A stretch of DNA of 64,000 nucleotides from Salinicoccus sesuvii (GCF_042648145.1 NZ_JBHRWV010000002.1:1-64000), one strand, 5' to 3'; shown: positions 33,014 to 42,671, numbered from the stretch's first letter. Notes: generated by a model from the sequence alone, not told the origin. Numbers and translations are program-made.

Positions 33014-35941
33014 ATGAAAATTATCGGACTCAATATATACGGCTATGGAAAGATTACGGAAACTGAAATAAACACAAATCAGCATTTCATTCAATTCTTT
33101 GGAGAAAATGAAGCGGGTAAATCGACGATGCAGTCATTCATCCATTCAATCCTTTTCGGTTTCCCAACACGAAAGGAACAGGAACCAAGAAGAGAACCCC
33201 GCATGCACAATCTATACGGCGGAAAGATAACCGTCGAGTTTCCGGATGAATCAGACCCTATCGAAATTGAACGTATAAAAGGAAAGATTCAAGGGGATGT
33301 AAAAGTCTACTTCAGTGATGGAACAGTAAGAGGTGAAGATTGGCTCATCAAAAAGCTGAACTTTATCGATAAGAAGACATACCGTTCAATATTTTCTTTT
33401 GATGTGCTCGGCCTTCAGGATATTCATAAAAACATGACTGAGGATAAATTGCAGGAATATCTGCTTCGTGCCGGTGCTCTCGGTTCTCATGAATATGATG
33501 AAATGCTCAGCGCCATCGATACGGAAATGAAATCGATATATAAAAAGAATGGCACCAACCCAGAACTCAACAAAGAAATGGAAGAGATTTCCGATATCAC
33601 AAGCAAAATTAAGACGCTCGAGCAGACTGAAGAAAAGTATAAGCATTTGGTCAATGAGAGAATCAAAACCGAGGAAAGTCTCAACGCCAAAAAGAGTGCG
33701 CTATATCAGCTGGATACGGTACGCAAACAGAAGATGAAGGAAGTCATGTATCATAAGGATATTAAAGAGTGGAAGTCACTCGAAGATAAACTGAACATAG
33801 ATCCTGTCATCTTTCCTGAGCAGGGGCTGGAGCGTTATGAATCACTAAAGCAACAAGTCCAGCAGACTAAACAGGATATTGCGCTCAGATCAGAAAAACT
33901 GAAATTGCTTAAAACCGAAATGTCAGGCATCACATTGCCGGATAAGAATCAATTGTCCTACCTAGAAAGCATCCAGAAGAAGGAACCGGATATCAAACAG
34001 AAACACCTTGAATATGCCCGGCTCACTTCAGCTATAGAATCGCTTGAGGAAGAAATTGCGCAACTTAGGCGGGATATCGGTTGGAATGATGAACACCACG
34101 AAGTGGATGATTCAAACATCGTCAAAGAGTCCGTTCAGACAGTACTTTCAAAGATTGATGAAGTGACGCTTGAAGAACAGTTCCTCGTGCGAGAAATTGA
34201 TCATTTGAAATCCGATATCAAGCAGCTGAATCAAGATATTGAACGACTCGAGGAAGAGCAGATCAGTGACGACCGTATCCGCATTAAGAAAGAAGTCACT
34301 GATCGAGAGTTCGAGTTGAAAGAGAAGGAAAAAATGTTCAGGCTCATCGAGAAAGACTATGAGCGGGAAAAGAAAGAACGCAACCGGATTAAGCGGGGAC
34401 AGTCAGGACTGATCATTGGTATCAGTGTCATCGCACTCATCACCGGTATATTCTATCTCTTCAATTCGAATTGGCTGATGGGCGGCATCTTTATAGCAAT
34501 TGGAGCCATAACGCTTCTACTTCTCTTCTTGACCAATCAGAAGGAAGATGATTCCTTGAAAAATGACTACGAAGTAGAGGTCAGGGAGCTCAAGGAAATC
34601 ATTGAAACGATAAAGAGAAACAACCATGTCGATTTCGATCTCAATGATGCAAGAGATTTAAAGATGGATCTCAAGACTCAGAAAACCAAGAGAATTTCTT
34701 CTAATGTCAGGCTTGAAGAAATGAAAGAAACATTGGCTTTGAAAGAAACTAATCACGATGCATTGAATACGGATCTTGCCACGATCAAGCGCGATTTGAA
34801 AGTGAATCCGGACATTGAAAATAAGAATATCGTTGATGCCATCCATACCATCAGGGAGATCAAGCAAAAGCGCAATCAGATCAATCGTCATAATGTAGAG
34901 ATCGATAATATCAATCGTGAGCTTAATGAGTTCAAAAGATCAGTCAAAGATGAGCTCCTGAACTTCGATATTCACTATGACGACACTACAGTTTTCTATG
35001 ATATCAAGAATATGGTTTCGAAAATGTATAAAGACGAGAGCCACTATAACAGGCTCAAAGATCAAATCGGTCTCCTTGAGAACGAAATCAAAGTACTCAC
35101 TGAGAGAAATAGCACGAGTAGGCAAGAGATTACTCAGCTCTTTGATTATGTGGATGCAGAAGATGAAGAGGAGTATTACTATTTCGCAAGAAAGTATAAG
35201 GAATACCACAATAATATTGAACGGTTCAAAGAACTGAGTGAAAAACTCGAAGAGGAACATTTTGATTATGATGCCAGAAATGAGCTATCAAGGTTCCTTA
35301 TTGCTGATTTGAAAGAAGAGGAAGTCAACATTTCAGAACAGATAGAGGAGTTCAACCAGAAGGTACAGAATGACCAAAAAGTTCTTGCTGAATTGAATTC
35401 GGAAATTAGCAACCTAGAGGCTGACGGCAAGCTGAGTGAAGTCAATCATCAGTTTGAAATGAAGAAGACCTTCATTCAGAATCTTTCGCAGGAGTACATG
35501 TCACTGAACTACATCCGCATCCTTATAGAAACACATATTAAAGCAATAAAAGATGAGCGGTTGCCCGTAGTGATCGAGGAGGCGAGAAGCATCTTTGAGA
35601 AAGTGACCCGGGGACGCTATATCAATGTTATTTATGATGAAGACGGCATCAAGGTAAGACATTCTAATGGACAGCTTTTCCACCCGTTGGAACTGTCACA
35701 GTCTACTAAGGAGATGCTCTACATCAGTCTGAGACTGAGTCTAATCAAAGCATTGAAGGGGTACTACCAGCTGCCGCTCATCATCGACGATGCTTTCGTT
35801 CATTTCGACAAGGAGCGCAAAAAGATTATTATGGACTATCTGCGCAGTGAAGTTGATGACCAAGTACTGTACTTTACATGTAATCTGGATAGTACCATTT
35901 CTTCCTCACAGACAGTCAAACTTAAAGAAAGAGTAAAATGA
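33014..35941 (+). CDS. yhaN: SbcC/Rad50-like ATPase YhaN
   Basis: 975 residues. Walker A GENEAGKST near residue 30, a long coiled coil (about 180-430 and 520-840), and a Walker B/D-loop region 'PLIIDDAFVHFD' near 920. A transmembrane hairpin in the middle (about residues 465-510) breaks the coil and takes the place of the SbcC zinc hook; this is the YhaN type. It probably acts with YhaO at the membrane. Start ATG 33014. Confidence 0.9.
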   Translation: MKIIGLNIYGYGKITETEINTNQHFIQFFGENEAGKSTMQSFIHSILFGFPTRKEQEPRREPRMHNLYGGKITVEFPDESDPIEIERIKGKIQGDVKVYFSDGTVRGEDWLIKKLNFIDKKTYRSIFSFDVLGLQDIHKNMTEDKLQEYLLRAGALGSHEYDEMLSAIDTEMKSIYKKNGTNPELNKEMEEISDITSKIKTLEQTEEKYKHLVNERIKTEESLNAKKSALYQLDTVRKQKMKEVMYHKDIKEWKSLEDKLNIDPVIFPEQGLERYESLKQQVQQTKQDIALRSEKLKLLKTEMSGITLPDKNQLSYLESIQKKEPDIKQKHLEYARLTSAIESLEEEIAQLRRDIGWNDEHHEVDDSNIVKESVQTVLSKIDEVTLEEQFLVREIDHLKSDIKQLNQDIERLEEEQISDDRIRIKKEVTDREFELKEKEKMFRLIEKDYEREKKERNRIKRGQSGLIIGISVIALITGIFYLFNSNWLMGGIFIAIGAITLLLLFLTNQKEDDSLKNDYEVEVRELKEIIETIKRNNHVDFDLNDARDLKMDLKTQKTKRISSNVRLEEMKETLALKETNHDALNTDLATIKRDLKVNPDIENKNIVDAIHTIREIKQKRNQINRHNVEIDNINRELNEFKRSVKDELLNFDIHYDDTTVFYDIKNMVSKMYKDESHYNRLKDQIGLLENEIKVLTERNSTSRQEITQLFDYVDAEDEEEYYYFARKYKEYHNNIERFKELSEKLEEEHFDYDARNELSRFLIADLKEEEVNISEQIEEFNQKVQNDQKVLAELNSEISNLEADGKLSEVNHQFEMKKTFIQNLSQEYMSLNYIRILIETHIKAIKDERLPVVIEEARSIFEKVTRGRYINVIYDEDGIKVRHSNGQLFHPLELSQSTKEMLYISLRLSLIKALKGYYQLPLIIDDAFVHFDKERKKIIMDYLRSEVDDQVLYFTCNLDSTISSSQTVKLKERVK

Positions 35942-35951
35942 GGTGCTGCAG

Positions 35952-36893
35952 TTGAATAATATATCCAAATTGAAACCAGGAGATTCGGTGGAGTCGTTCT
36001 ACCTGATTAAACGGAGCCAGCAAGGTGTTACTTCTCAAGGTAAGCCGTATATGACGCTTTTCCTACAAGATCGCACCGGTGAAATCGAAGCGAAACTCTG
36101 GTCGGTCTCCCGAGAAGATATGGAGGTTTTGAAACCTGAGACGCTTATCAAAGTTAAAGGGGATGTCATTGACTACCGCAATAAGAAGCAAATGAAAGTT
36201 GCTGCATTCAGAACAGCAACTGAAGCGGATGAATTGAATCCTAAAGACTTCGTAGAAAAGGCGCCAATCGATGAAGATACATTATATGAAAGCATTATGG
36301 ATTATGTCATCAAGATAGAAAACGGTAGCCTCCAACGCATAGTCAGGCAAATCCTGAACAAATACAGGAAGGAATTCCTGAGTTTTCCGGCAGCTATGTC
36401 AAATCATCATGATTTTGTCTCTGGTTTAGCTTATCATGTGCACTACATGCTCAGAACTGCAGAAGCATTATGTGATATTTATCCTTCCTTGAATCGTAGC
36501 TTGCTATACAGCAGTATCATTCTCCATGATATTGGAAAGGTGAAGGAACTCTCAGGACCGGTGGGAACGACATACACGGTTGAAGGAAACCTTATTGGAC
36601 ATATCGTCATCGCCAGCGAAGAAATTTCTAGAGTGGCTGAAGACTTGAAAATCGATGGGGAAGAAGTCATGTTGCTCAAACATATGATTCTGAGTCACCA
36701 TGGCAAGTTAGAATATGGATCACCGAAAGCACCGATGTTGAAAGAGGCGGAAATTCTGCACTTTATCGATAATATTGATGCGCGCATGATGATGTTGGAC
36801 AAGCATGTGGAAAAGGTGGATAAAGGCCAGTTCACAGAGCGAGTATTTCCCCTTGAGAACCGTTTCTTCTATCGACCTGAATCACTCGACTAA
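35952..36893 (+). CDS. yhaM: 3'-5' exoribonuclease YhaM (CbfI)
   Basis: 313 residues. An N-terminal OB-fold (residues 10-90, 'KPYMTLFLQDRTGEIEAKLW') and an HD domain with 'ILHDIGKVKEL' near residue 195 and 'HMILSHHGKLEYGSP' near 245. It degrades RNA and DNA 3' ends with Mn2+ or Co2+. The start is TTG 35952, preceded by gaggtg, which gives the same length as the S. aureus protein; a GTG at 35943 would add three residues. It is the last gene of the yhaONM operon. Confidence 0.92.
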   Translation: MNNISKLKPGDSVESFYLIKRSQQGVTSQGKPYMTLFLQDRTGEIEAKLWSVSREDMEVLKPETLIKVKGDVIDYRNKKQMKVAAFRTATEADELNPKDFVEKAPIDEDTLYESIMDYVIKIENGSLQRIVRQILNKYRKEFLSFPAAMSNHHDFVSGLAYHVHYMLRTAEALCDIYPSLNRSLLYSSIILHDIGKVKELSGPVGTTYTVEGNLIGHIVIASEEISRVAEDLKIDGEEVMLLKHMILSHHGKLEYGSPKAPMLKEAEILHFIDNIDARMMMLDKHVEKVDKGQFTERVFPLENRFFYRPESLD

Positions 36894-36894
36894 A

Positions 36895-36950
36895 AATAAA
36901 AATAACGTGAGACATTGTGGATTCCCACATTATCTCACGTTATTTTTTAT
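36895..36950. terminator. bidirectional terminator
   Basis: Stem aataacgtgaga/tctcacgttatt flanked by A- and T-runs, with an inner stem (tgtgg/cccaca). It ends both yhaONM and the convergent prsA gene, whose stop lies at its edge. Confidence 0.92.
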
Positions 36951-37990
36951 TCTTCAGATGAAGTCTCTTCAGTGGATTCCTCACTGGAATCTTCAGTCAC
37001 TTCTTCTTTAGAAGATGATTCTTCTGTAGACTCTTCCATGGATTCTTCGTCAGAAGACGTCTCACCCTCGGTACTCAAATATGTTTCTTCAATGTAAGAA
37101 CGGATATCTTCGTTTTCAAACTCAGCATTGTATTCGTCGAGCAGTTCGTTATAGAAACCGAGAACCTGTTCTTGGTTTTGCTGAATTCTTTGGGAAACGA
37201 TCTGACGCTTAATCGTATCCATCTCTTCATCCATATTTTCTGTTTCGTGCCTTTTGATGATATGATATCCGAATTCAGATTCTACAATATCGGAAATTTC
37301 ACCAGGCTCCAGTTCAAACAGTGCGTCTTCAAATGGTTCTACCATCTGTCCACGCTGTACATAACCGAGCTCGCCGTTGTTTTGGGCGCTGCCTGTGTCG
37401 TCTGATTCCTCAGAAGCAACTTCTCCAAAGTCTCTACCGTCGTTTATTTCTTCGAGTAGTGATTCCGCTTTTTCTCTGGCTTCTTCGTCACTAAGTCCAT
37501 CTTCTTCATCGGAAGTCTGGACAAGGATGTGGGATGCTTCACGTACTGATTCCATTGCTTCCTCATCTGTAACTTCAAACTTATCAGCGAAGAAAGCGTC
37601 GTGGTACATGTTATTTATACGTTGTTCCCTATAAGTATCTACAGTCATGCCAGGCTGTTGTTGTTGGAGCACCATGGCGAATTGCTCCTCGCCCCCCATG
37701 GATTCTATTTCTTCATTAATCTGACTTTCAATTTCCTCACGATCAACTGAATCTGCATATTTATCCTGCAATATGCTATCGAGCGTCAGTTGGAATGTAC
37801 GGTTTGCGATGTTCTCGGTCCCAAGTTCATTAAGTATATCGTCGGTTGTGACATCACCGGCATCACTGGTGGCGAGCACATTTCCGAATTCGGTCTCATT
37901 TTCTGTTGCATTGTCGCTGCTATCATTCCCACAGCCTGCAAGTCCGATAAGACCGAGGCCCACTACGATCGGCGCTAGTTTCTTCTTCAT
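36947..37990 (-). CDS. prsA: peptidyl-prolyl isomerase lipoprotein PrsA
   Basis: 347 residues. The signal peptide ends in the lipobox LAGC (Cys20). A parvulin (PpiC) domain spans about residues 145-240 (EASHILVQTSDEEDG, 'GELGYVQRGQMVEPFEDALF', 'EFGYHIIKR'). The C-terminal 45 residues are a low-complexity Glu/Ser tail. PrsA folds exported proteins outside the membrane, including penicillin-binding proteins. The Ser/Glu tail is longer than I expect for staphylococci and may suit a salty exterior (inference). Start ATG 37990 with aaaggag. Confidence 0.94.
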   Translation of the reverse strand: MKKKLAPIVVGLGLIGLAGCGNDSSDNATENETEFGNVLATSDAGDVTTDDILNELGTENIANRTFQLTLDSILQDKYADSVDREEIESQINEEIESMGGEEQFAMVLQQQQPGMTVDTYREQRINNMYHDAFFADKFEVTDEEAMESVREASHILVQTSDEEDGLSDEEAREKAESLLEEINDGRDFGEVASEESDDTGSAQNNGELGYVQRGQMVEPFEDALFELEPGEISDIVESEFGYHIIKRHETENMDEEMDTIKRQIVSQRIQQNQEQVLGFYNELLDEYNAEFENEDIRSYIEETYLSTEGETSSDEESMEESTEESSSKEEVTEDSSEESTEETSSEE

Positions 37991-38037
37991 GTGAAATTCT
38001 CCTTTGGTTATGGCTATAGAAATTAATATAGCACAAG

Positions 38038-38078
38038 AAAGTGGCGGCGTACAAATGATTGTACAACCGCCACTTTCC
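38038..38078. terminator. hairpin between prsA and the YtxH gene
   Basis: Arms aaagtggcgg...ccgccacttt with an inner gtacaa/ttgtac stem. It probably terminates the minus-strand YtxH transcript; the T-run is short. Confidence 0.65.
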
Positions 38079-38083
38079 GCATA

Positions 38084-38440
38084 TCAGTTTTTAGTGAATG
38101 TACTCTGAACGTCTTCAGCTCTGTTCTGAAGGTTCTCAAGGTCACCTTTTATACGTTCTATGTTAGGGTTGATATCGGCCTGATAATTACTAATCATCGC
38201 CTTGATTTCGTCCCCCAGCGTCTTGAACACTTCCTGTGATTCATGCTTCGTTTTAAGGAATGAGGATTTTACTTCATTCGCTTCAACTTTCAGCTGATCC
38301 ATCTGTGTTTTGAGATTCCCGGAACTAGACTTCAATGAAGACTGCAGCTCACTTCCGGACTTTGGTGCATTCAGCATCGCAATCAATGATCCACCGGTTA
38401 CACCCACGAGAAAACCGATTGCTATATTTTTTAGTTTCAT
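38084..38440 (-). CDS. YtxH-domain protein
   Basis: 118 residues. One N-terminal hydrophobic helix ending in the YtxH signature (FLVGVTGGSLIAMLNAPKSG), then a helical coiled-coil tail (SSLKSSSGNLKTQMDQLKVEA). These small stress-associated membrane proteins occur between hit and prsA in staphylococci. The ATG at 38440 is the start; an upstream in-frame ATG is within the HIT gene's 5' side and is not supported. Function unknown. Confidence 0.85.
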   Translation of the reverse strand: MKLKNIAIGFLVGVTGGSLIAMLNAPKSGSELQSSLKSSSGNLKTQMDQLKVEANEVKSSFLKTKHESQEVFKTLGDEIKAMISNYQADINPNIERIKGDLENLQNRAEDVQSTFTKN

Positions 38441-38488
38441 AGTTGTGTCACGCCCTTTTTTCTTACACATACCCTGACTTCTAAAGCG

Positions 38489-38917
38489 TTAAGCATTAAG
38501 ATGGGTACGGATAGTGTTTTCTATTTCAGATTTTTCCGCATCTGTCCGTTCATTTGGATCCTGTTCCCACTGGTAACCGAATCCGTCATATCCGTCCTTG
38601 TAGCGTGGAATCAGATGGAAATGAATATGGAAAACGGACTGAGATGCATAGGAACCATTATTCTGTACTACGTTGAGACCATCTGGTGAAAAAGCATCCC
38701 TGATAGCATTCGCCACATTTGTGATAGTTTTCATTAGATGGGCGCCTGTCTCTTCATCCAGGTCGTAGATGTTTTCCACAGGTTTCCTGGGAACGACAAG
38801 GGTATGGCCTTTGGATAGGGGGAAAGCGTCGGTGAATGCGATACATACCTCATCTTCATAGACAATGTTAGCAGGAATGTCACCTGCCGCAATCTGTTCA
38901 AAAATAGTTTTACTCAT
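38489..38917 (-). CDS. hit: HIT-family nucleotide hydrolase
   Basis: 142 residues. The histidine triad HIHFHLIPR (His-x-His-x-His) is near residue 97; the N-terminal 'IPANIVYEDEVCIAFTDAFP' is typical. HinT-like proteins hydrolyse purine nucleoside phosphoramidates. ATG 38917 follows ggaggt; an ATG five codons upstream has no site. The gene is divergent from ecsA. Confidence 0.93.
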   Translation of the reverse strand: MSKTIFEQIAAGDIPANIVYEDEVCIAFTDAFPLSKGHTLVVPRKPVENIYDLDEETGAHLMKTITNVANAIRDAFSPDGLNVVQNNGSYASQSVFHIHFHLIPRYKDGYDGFGYQWEQDPNERTDAEKSEIENTIRTHLNA

Positions 38918-39002
38918 TCGTTGTACCTCCATTGATCAGTTGTGATATATTTGTTTAGTATAAGTATACAAATAATATATATTAATTAAAAGGAAGTCGA
39001 AT

Positions 39003-39743
39003 ATGGTACTTCAAATAAATCAACTGACCGGCGGTTATTCGAAAACACCGGTGATAAGAGACATTTCCTTTGCCATAGAGCAGGGGGAGATTGTTGGGCT
39101 AATCGGCCTAAACGGCGCAGGAAAGAGCACTACCATAAAGCATATATTGGGGCTTTTGAGACCTCATTCCGGTGAAATAAAAGTAGGCGGCCTTACTGCT
39201 GAAAATGACATCGAAGCCTACCGCAGACAGCTTGCATATATTCCTGAATCCCCAGTACTGTATGAGGAGCTGACGCTTAAAGAGCACATCCAGATGACTG
39301 CGATGGCATATGGTATAGATGAGGCGACGGCCCACGCACGCTCTACACGATTGCTTGAAATATTCAGGCTCGAGACAAAAGTGGATATGTTCCCGACCCA
39401 CTTCTCAAAAGGAATGAAGCAGAAGGTTATGCTGATCTGTGCATTTCTGTCGCATCCAAACTTATATATTATAGATGAACCGTTTCTTGGACTTGATCCA
39501 CTCGGTATAGAGTCCCTAATTAATCTGATGGTGGAAGAGAAGCATAAGGGCCGCTCGATACTTATGAGTACACATATTCTAGCGACAGCAGAAAGGTACT
39601 GTGACCGATTTGCAATTATCGATGAAGGACGCCTAATTGCCTTCGGCAGCTTAGAATCGTTGCGTTCCAAATATGACATGCCGTATGCGACTCTAGATGA
39701 TGTGTACCTAAGAATAACAGGGGGCGGCATTGGCGATGTCTGA
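39003..39743 (+). CDS. ecsA: ABC transporter ATP-binding protein EcsA
   Basis: 246 residues. Walker A GLNGAGKST near residue 35, signature FSKGMKQK near 133 and Walker B 'LYIIDEPFLGLD' near 152. EcsA drives the EcsAB transporter that affects protein secretion, competence and intramembrane peptide processing in Bacillus and staphylococci. Start ATG 39003 with aaaggaag. It overlaps ecsB by 8 nt. Confidence 0.94.
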   Translation: MVLQINQLTGGYSKTPVIRDISFAIEQGEIVGLIGLNGAGKSTTIKHILGLLRPHSGEIKVGGLTAENDIEAYRRQLAYIPESPVLYEELTLKEHIQMTAMAYGIDEATAHARSTRLLEIFRLETKVDMFPTHFSKGMKQKVMLICAFLSHPNLYIIDEPFLGLDPLGIESLINLMVEEKHKGRSILMSTHILATAERYCDRFAIIDEGRLIAFGSLESLRSKYDMPYATLDDVYLRITGGGIGDV

Positions 39744-40938
39744 TCAATTATTCAGAAACAGAATGAGTGAGGATGTATCGAGGAGAAGCTACTACGGGAA
39801 ATTCATCTTCAATAGCCACTTTCTCATATTTCTGACGATCACAGCCGGATTCTTCCTCTACTCATTGCTGACGTTATTGCAGACTCTCGAACCATCGAGG
39901 TGGTTGGATATGGTTGCTGCGCTTCTGACTAGTATTATGCTAATTCCAGCTTACCGAACACTGTTAAAAGAGGCAGACGGTATCTTTTTACTGCCTTATG
40001 AGGCGAGACTCGGTAAATATCTTGCGTCAGCTGACAGGTATTCGCTGATGCTCGGAATTATCAGACCGTTTCTTGGCGGTACAATTGCCGTCTTGCTCCT
40101 GACAGTCGGGCACAATCTAATTGAAATCACTACCTTCGTTATTGGGGCAGCTATTTTCTATATTATGAACTTCTATATCAAGAAGGCTTCCATAAATGCC
40201 ACCCTGTCGAATCCAGTGATGGTTGCAGGTCTTATTGCCACGAGCTTTATTTTTCTTTTACTGATTTTGCTAAACCCCTTGTGGATTCTGCCGGCAGTCG
40301 GTCTTTACTATGGTGGGCTTGTATATGCCAGGCGGAAGAGTCATCCGCGCCTTGACTGGCACGCACTTATCGACTATGAAACATCTCAGCTTAACAGCTA
40401 TTATCGCAGCGTTGCGTTATTTACTAACGTCAGTCATATTGACAAACAGTTCAAAAGGAGGAAATACCTAGATCCTCTGCTTTGGCAGCCTAAAGGCCGT
40501 GCCTTCGGTAAAGACAAAATGTATGAATACCTATTCTACAGAACATTTGCGAGAAGTCACGATTTGCCAATGATTATATTGCGACTGATCTTACTCTTTA
40601 GTATTGTGATGATCTGGATTGCTAATCTCTATCTCTCCCTTATTATTATATTGTTTGGGATCTACATTATCGTCCTTCAGATATCCCAAATCTATACTGC
40701 ACAGGCCTACCTGCTCTGGCCTAAAATCTGGCCGGTAGACCGTAGTTTCATTCAGAAAAGCTATGTAGCATACTCGCATAAATTGGTTCTTTTGATCAGT
40801 GTTATTTTCAGTTTGATGTTCCTAAGTATCCATTATGAGTATTTCTTCTTGGTAGCGCTGTTTCCATTGTGGGGCTTTGTTATTAATAGGAGTCTGAGCA
40901 GAACCGTATACAAAAAAGAAAAAGAATTAAGCGACTGA
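39736..40938 (+). CDS. ecsB: ABC transporter permease EcsB
   Basis: 400 residues with about eight to ten transmembrane helices (for example FIFNSHFLIFLTITAGFFLY). It is the membrane partner of EcsA; the 8-nt overlap couples their translation. ATG 39736 is chosen over the TTG at 39730, since the gggggcgg Shine-Dalgarno fits it better. Confidence 0.92.
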   Translation: MSDQLFRNRMSEDVSRRSYYGKFIFNSHFLIFLTITAGFFLYSLLTLLQTLEPSRWLDMVAALLTSIMLIPAYRTLLKEADGIFLLPYEARLGKYLASADRYSLMLGIIRPFLGGTIAVLLLTVGHNLIEITTFVIGAAIFYIMNFYIKKASINATLSNPVMVAGLIATSFIFLLLILLNPLWILPAVGLYYGGLVYARRKSHPRLDWHALIDYETSQLNSYYRSVALFTNVSHIDKQFKRRKYLDPLLWQPKGRAFGKDKMYEYLFYRTFARSHDLPMIILRLILLFSIVMIWIANLYLSLIIILFGIYIIVLQISQIYTAQAYLLWPKIWPVDRSFIQKSYVAYSHKLVLLISVIFSLMFLSIHYEYFFLVALFPLWGFVINRSLSRTVYKKEKELSD

Positions 40939-40954
40939 TTATATCAGTCGCTTA
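40926..40954. terminator. bidirectional terminator
   Basis: Stem taagcgactgat/atcagtcgctta between ecsB and the convergent TRAP/HmoB gene. Confidence 0.9.
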
Positions 40955-41476
40955 AAATTCGTCTTCTTCAGCTGCATTATCTTTTAGTGGCAGATATAGT
41001 TTCGAAGATACCGATTTATGGAAGAGTGCTTCCGCTGTTCGATGTTTGTTAAGTGCTTCGGCCGTAAAGTAGTTTTTGTAGTTGTTAGTCTGTTTGAAGT
41101 CGTTATATGTCGATGTTTTAGCCCATTGGGTAAGCACGATGAATCCCTCTTCAGACAATGATTCACCTATACGGTATGCCATAACCCCTTTTGTTTCATT
41201 CAAAATTTCATGTATTTCTGCCAGGTGTCCATACATTGGTTCTTTTCTGGTACCTGGAATTGGAATGAAATGAATCGAGGTGGGCCGGTCCTCGTCAAGA
41301 TCGCTAGAAGTTTTATCTAGGTTATAGGACTGCTTCGAACTGAAAATGCTGTCATTGCTGTTATCTTCGTAGTAGAGCACAGCGTCTTGCCCGATAGCTC
41401 CAAGATTGATATCGGGATGCTTTGATTTAAGCTGTTGCATGTAAGTAATAGTTCCTGTTGTAATGTGTAATATCAT
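40952..41476 (-). CDS. traP: TRAP/HmoB-like antibiotic biosynthesis monooxygenase-domain protein
   Basis: 174 residues with a C-terminal ABM (ferredoxin-like, heme-degrading HmoB type) domain: 'GVMAYRIGESLSEEGFIVLTQWAKTSTYNDF'. In staphylococci this protein is called TRAP and was proposed to control RNAIII; the fold and relatives such as B. subtilis HmoB instead point to heme binding or degradation. Its divergent position from hemE fits a heme role. ATG 41476 follows gaggtg; ATG three codons upstream is an alternative. Confidence 0.85.
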   Translation of the reverse strand: MILHITTGTITYMQQLKSKHPDINLGAIGQDAVLYYEDNSNDSIFSSKQSYNLDKTSSDLDEDRPTSIHFIPIPGTRKEPMYGHLAEIHEILNETKGVMAYRIGESLSEEGFIVLTQWAKTSTYNDFKQTNNYKNYFTAEALNKHRTAEALFHKSVSSKLYLPLKDNAAEEDEF

Positions 41477-41557
41477 TGCTTTCACCTCATAAGTAGTCTA
41501 TTTAGGTATATACCCTTAATTCAGATGAAGATAAACCACCAAAAATAAATCGAATTT

Positions 41558-41591
41558 TTGACATTCGTGCACTAATTAATAATAATTATTA
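41558..41591 (+). promoter_or_regulatory. hemE promoter overlapped by a Fur/PerR-like box
   Basis: TTGACA (41558-41563) and AATAAT (41581-41586), 17 nt apart, precede hemE. The perfect 7-1-7 inverted repeat TAATAATAATTATTA (41577-41591) covers the -10. It differs by one base per half-site from both the Fur box (TGATAAT) and the PerR box (TTATAAT). Binding there would block the heme operon. Confidence 0.6.
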
Positions 41592-41640
41592 GCAGTGTGT
41601 TAAAATACTTATGGATATATAAAAATTGGGGGAAAAAACT

Positions 41641-42666
41641 GTGTTCAATGATACGATAATTAAAGCAGCTAGAGGAGAAAAGACGGATTATACTCCTGTT
41701 TGGTTCATGAGACAGGTTGGACGCAGCCAACCAGAGTATAATAAAGTCAAAGAAAAGTATTCGCTGCTGGAAATCACGCGTCAGCCTGAACTGACTGCGT
41801 ATCTTACTGCGACACCCGTCGAAAACTACAATGTGGATGCGGCGGTACTCTATAAAGATATCGTGTCTCCTCTGGCACCGATCGGTATTGATGTCGACAT
41901 CAAACCTGGAGTCGGGCCGGTCATACAGAATCCGATCCGCGATATTAAAGATGTAGAAAAACTCGGGGAGCTTGATCCCTATAAAGACCTCGATTATATT
42001 TATAAAACGATCGAGATTTTGACGAAAGAAAAACTTAATGTACCACTTATCGGTTTCTGTGGTGCTCCTTTTACGGTAGCGAGTTACATGATAGAAGGCG
42101 GCCCTTCAAAAAATTATCATAAAACGAAGCAACTCATGTATAATCAGCCGGAAACTTGGTTCAAACTCATGGATAAGCTTGCTGATATGAATATCCGTTA
42201 TCTTAAGGCCCAAATCGAGTCGGGTGCAAGTATGATCCAAATATTTGATTCTTGGGGCGGCGCACTGAGTAGCGAGGATTATGCATATTATCTCTCTCCT
42301 GCAATGAAAAGGATCATCAGCAGTGTGAAGGAGACAGGCACACCTATTATCATCTTCGGTATCGGTGCTTCCCATCTATTGGATGAGTGGGATAGTCTTG
42401 GCACTGACGTTATTGGACTAGACTGGAGAACTTCGATTGAGCAGGCGAGAGCCGCCGGCATCAAGAAAGCACTCCAGGGCAATCTGGATCCTGCACTGTT
42501 GCTTGCGGATTGGAATGTCATTGAGAAACAAACAAAGGCTATTCTAGACCAAGGTGGAAATGACGGACACATATTCAACTTGGGACATGGTGTGTTCCCG
42601 GAAGTAAATCCCGAGACACTAAAAAAACTAACCTCATTTGTACATGAATATAGTAAAGGACAGTGA
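41641..42666 (+). CDS. hemE: uroporphyrinogen decarboxylase
   Basis: 341 residues. It converts uroporphyrinogen III to coproporphyrinogen III. The signature 'YTPVWFMRQVGRSQPEY' near residue 19 is the N-terminal one (with RQ in place of RQAGR), and 'GFCGAPFTVASYM' near 138 is conserved. The start is GTG 41641 with ggggga 8 nt upstream; the in-frame TTG at 41626 overlaps that site. hemH follows after 5 nt and hemY after it: the coproporphyrin-dependent heme pathway of Gram-positives. Confidence 0.95.
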   Translation: MFNDTIIKAARGEKTDYTPVWFMRQVGRSQPEYNKVKEKYSLLEITRQPELTAYLTATPVENYNVDAAVLYKDIVSPLAPIGIDVDIKPGVGPVIQNPIRDIKDVEKLGELDPYKDLDYIYKTIEILTKEKLNVPLIGFCGAPFTVASYMIEGGPSKNYHKTKQLMYNQPETWFKLMDKLADMNIRYLKAQIESGASMIQIFDSWGGALSSEDYAYYLSPAMKRIISSVKETGTPIIIFGIGASHLLDEWDSLGTDVIGLDWRTSIEQARAAGIKKALQGNLDPALLLADWNVIEKQTKAILDQGGNDGHIFNLGHGVFPEVNPETLKKLTSFVHEYSKGQ

Positions 42667-42671
42667 TTGAA

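Noticed and set aside
40952..41476. TRAP as a regulator of RNAIII quorum sensing
   Set aside because: The proposed role is disputed and no agr genes are here; the fold and hem neighbours support a heme-related role instead.
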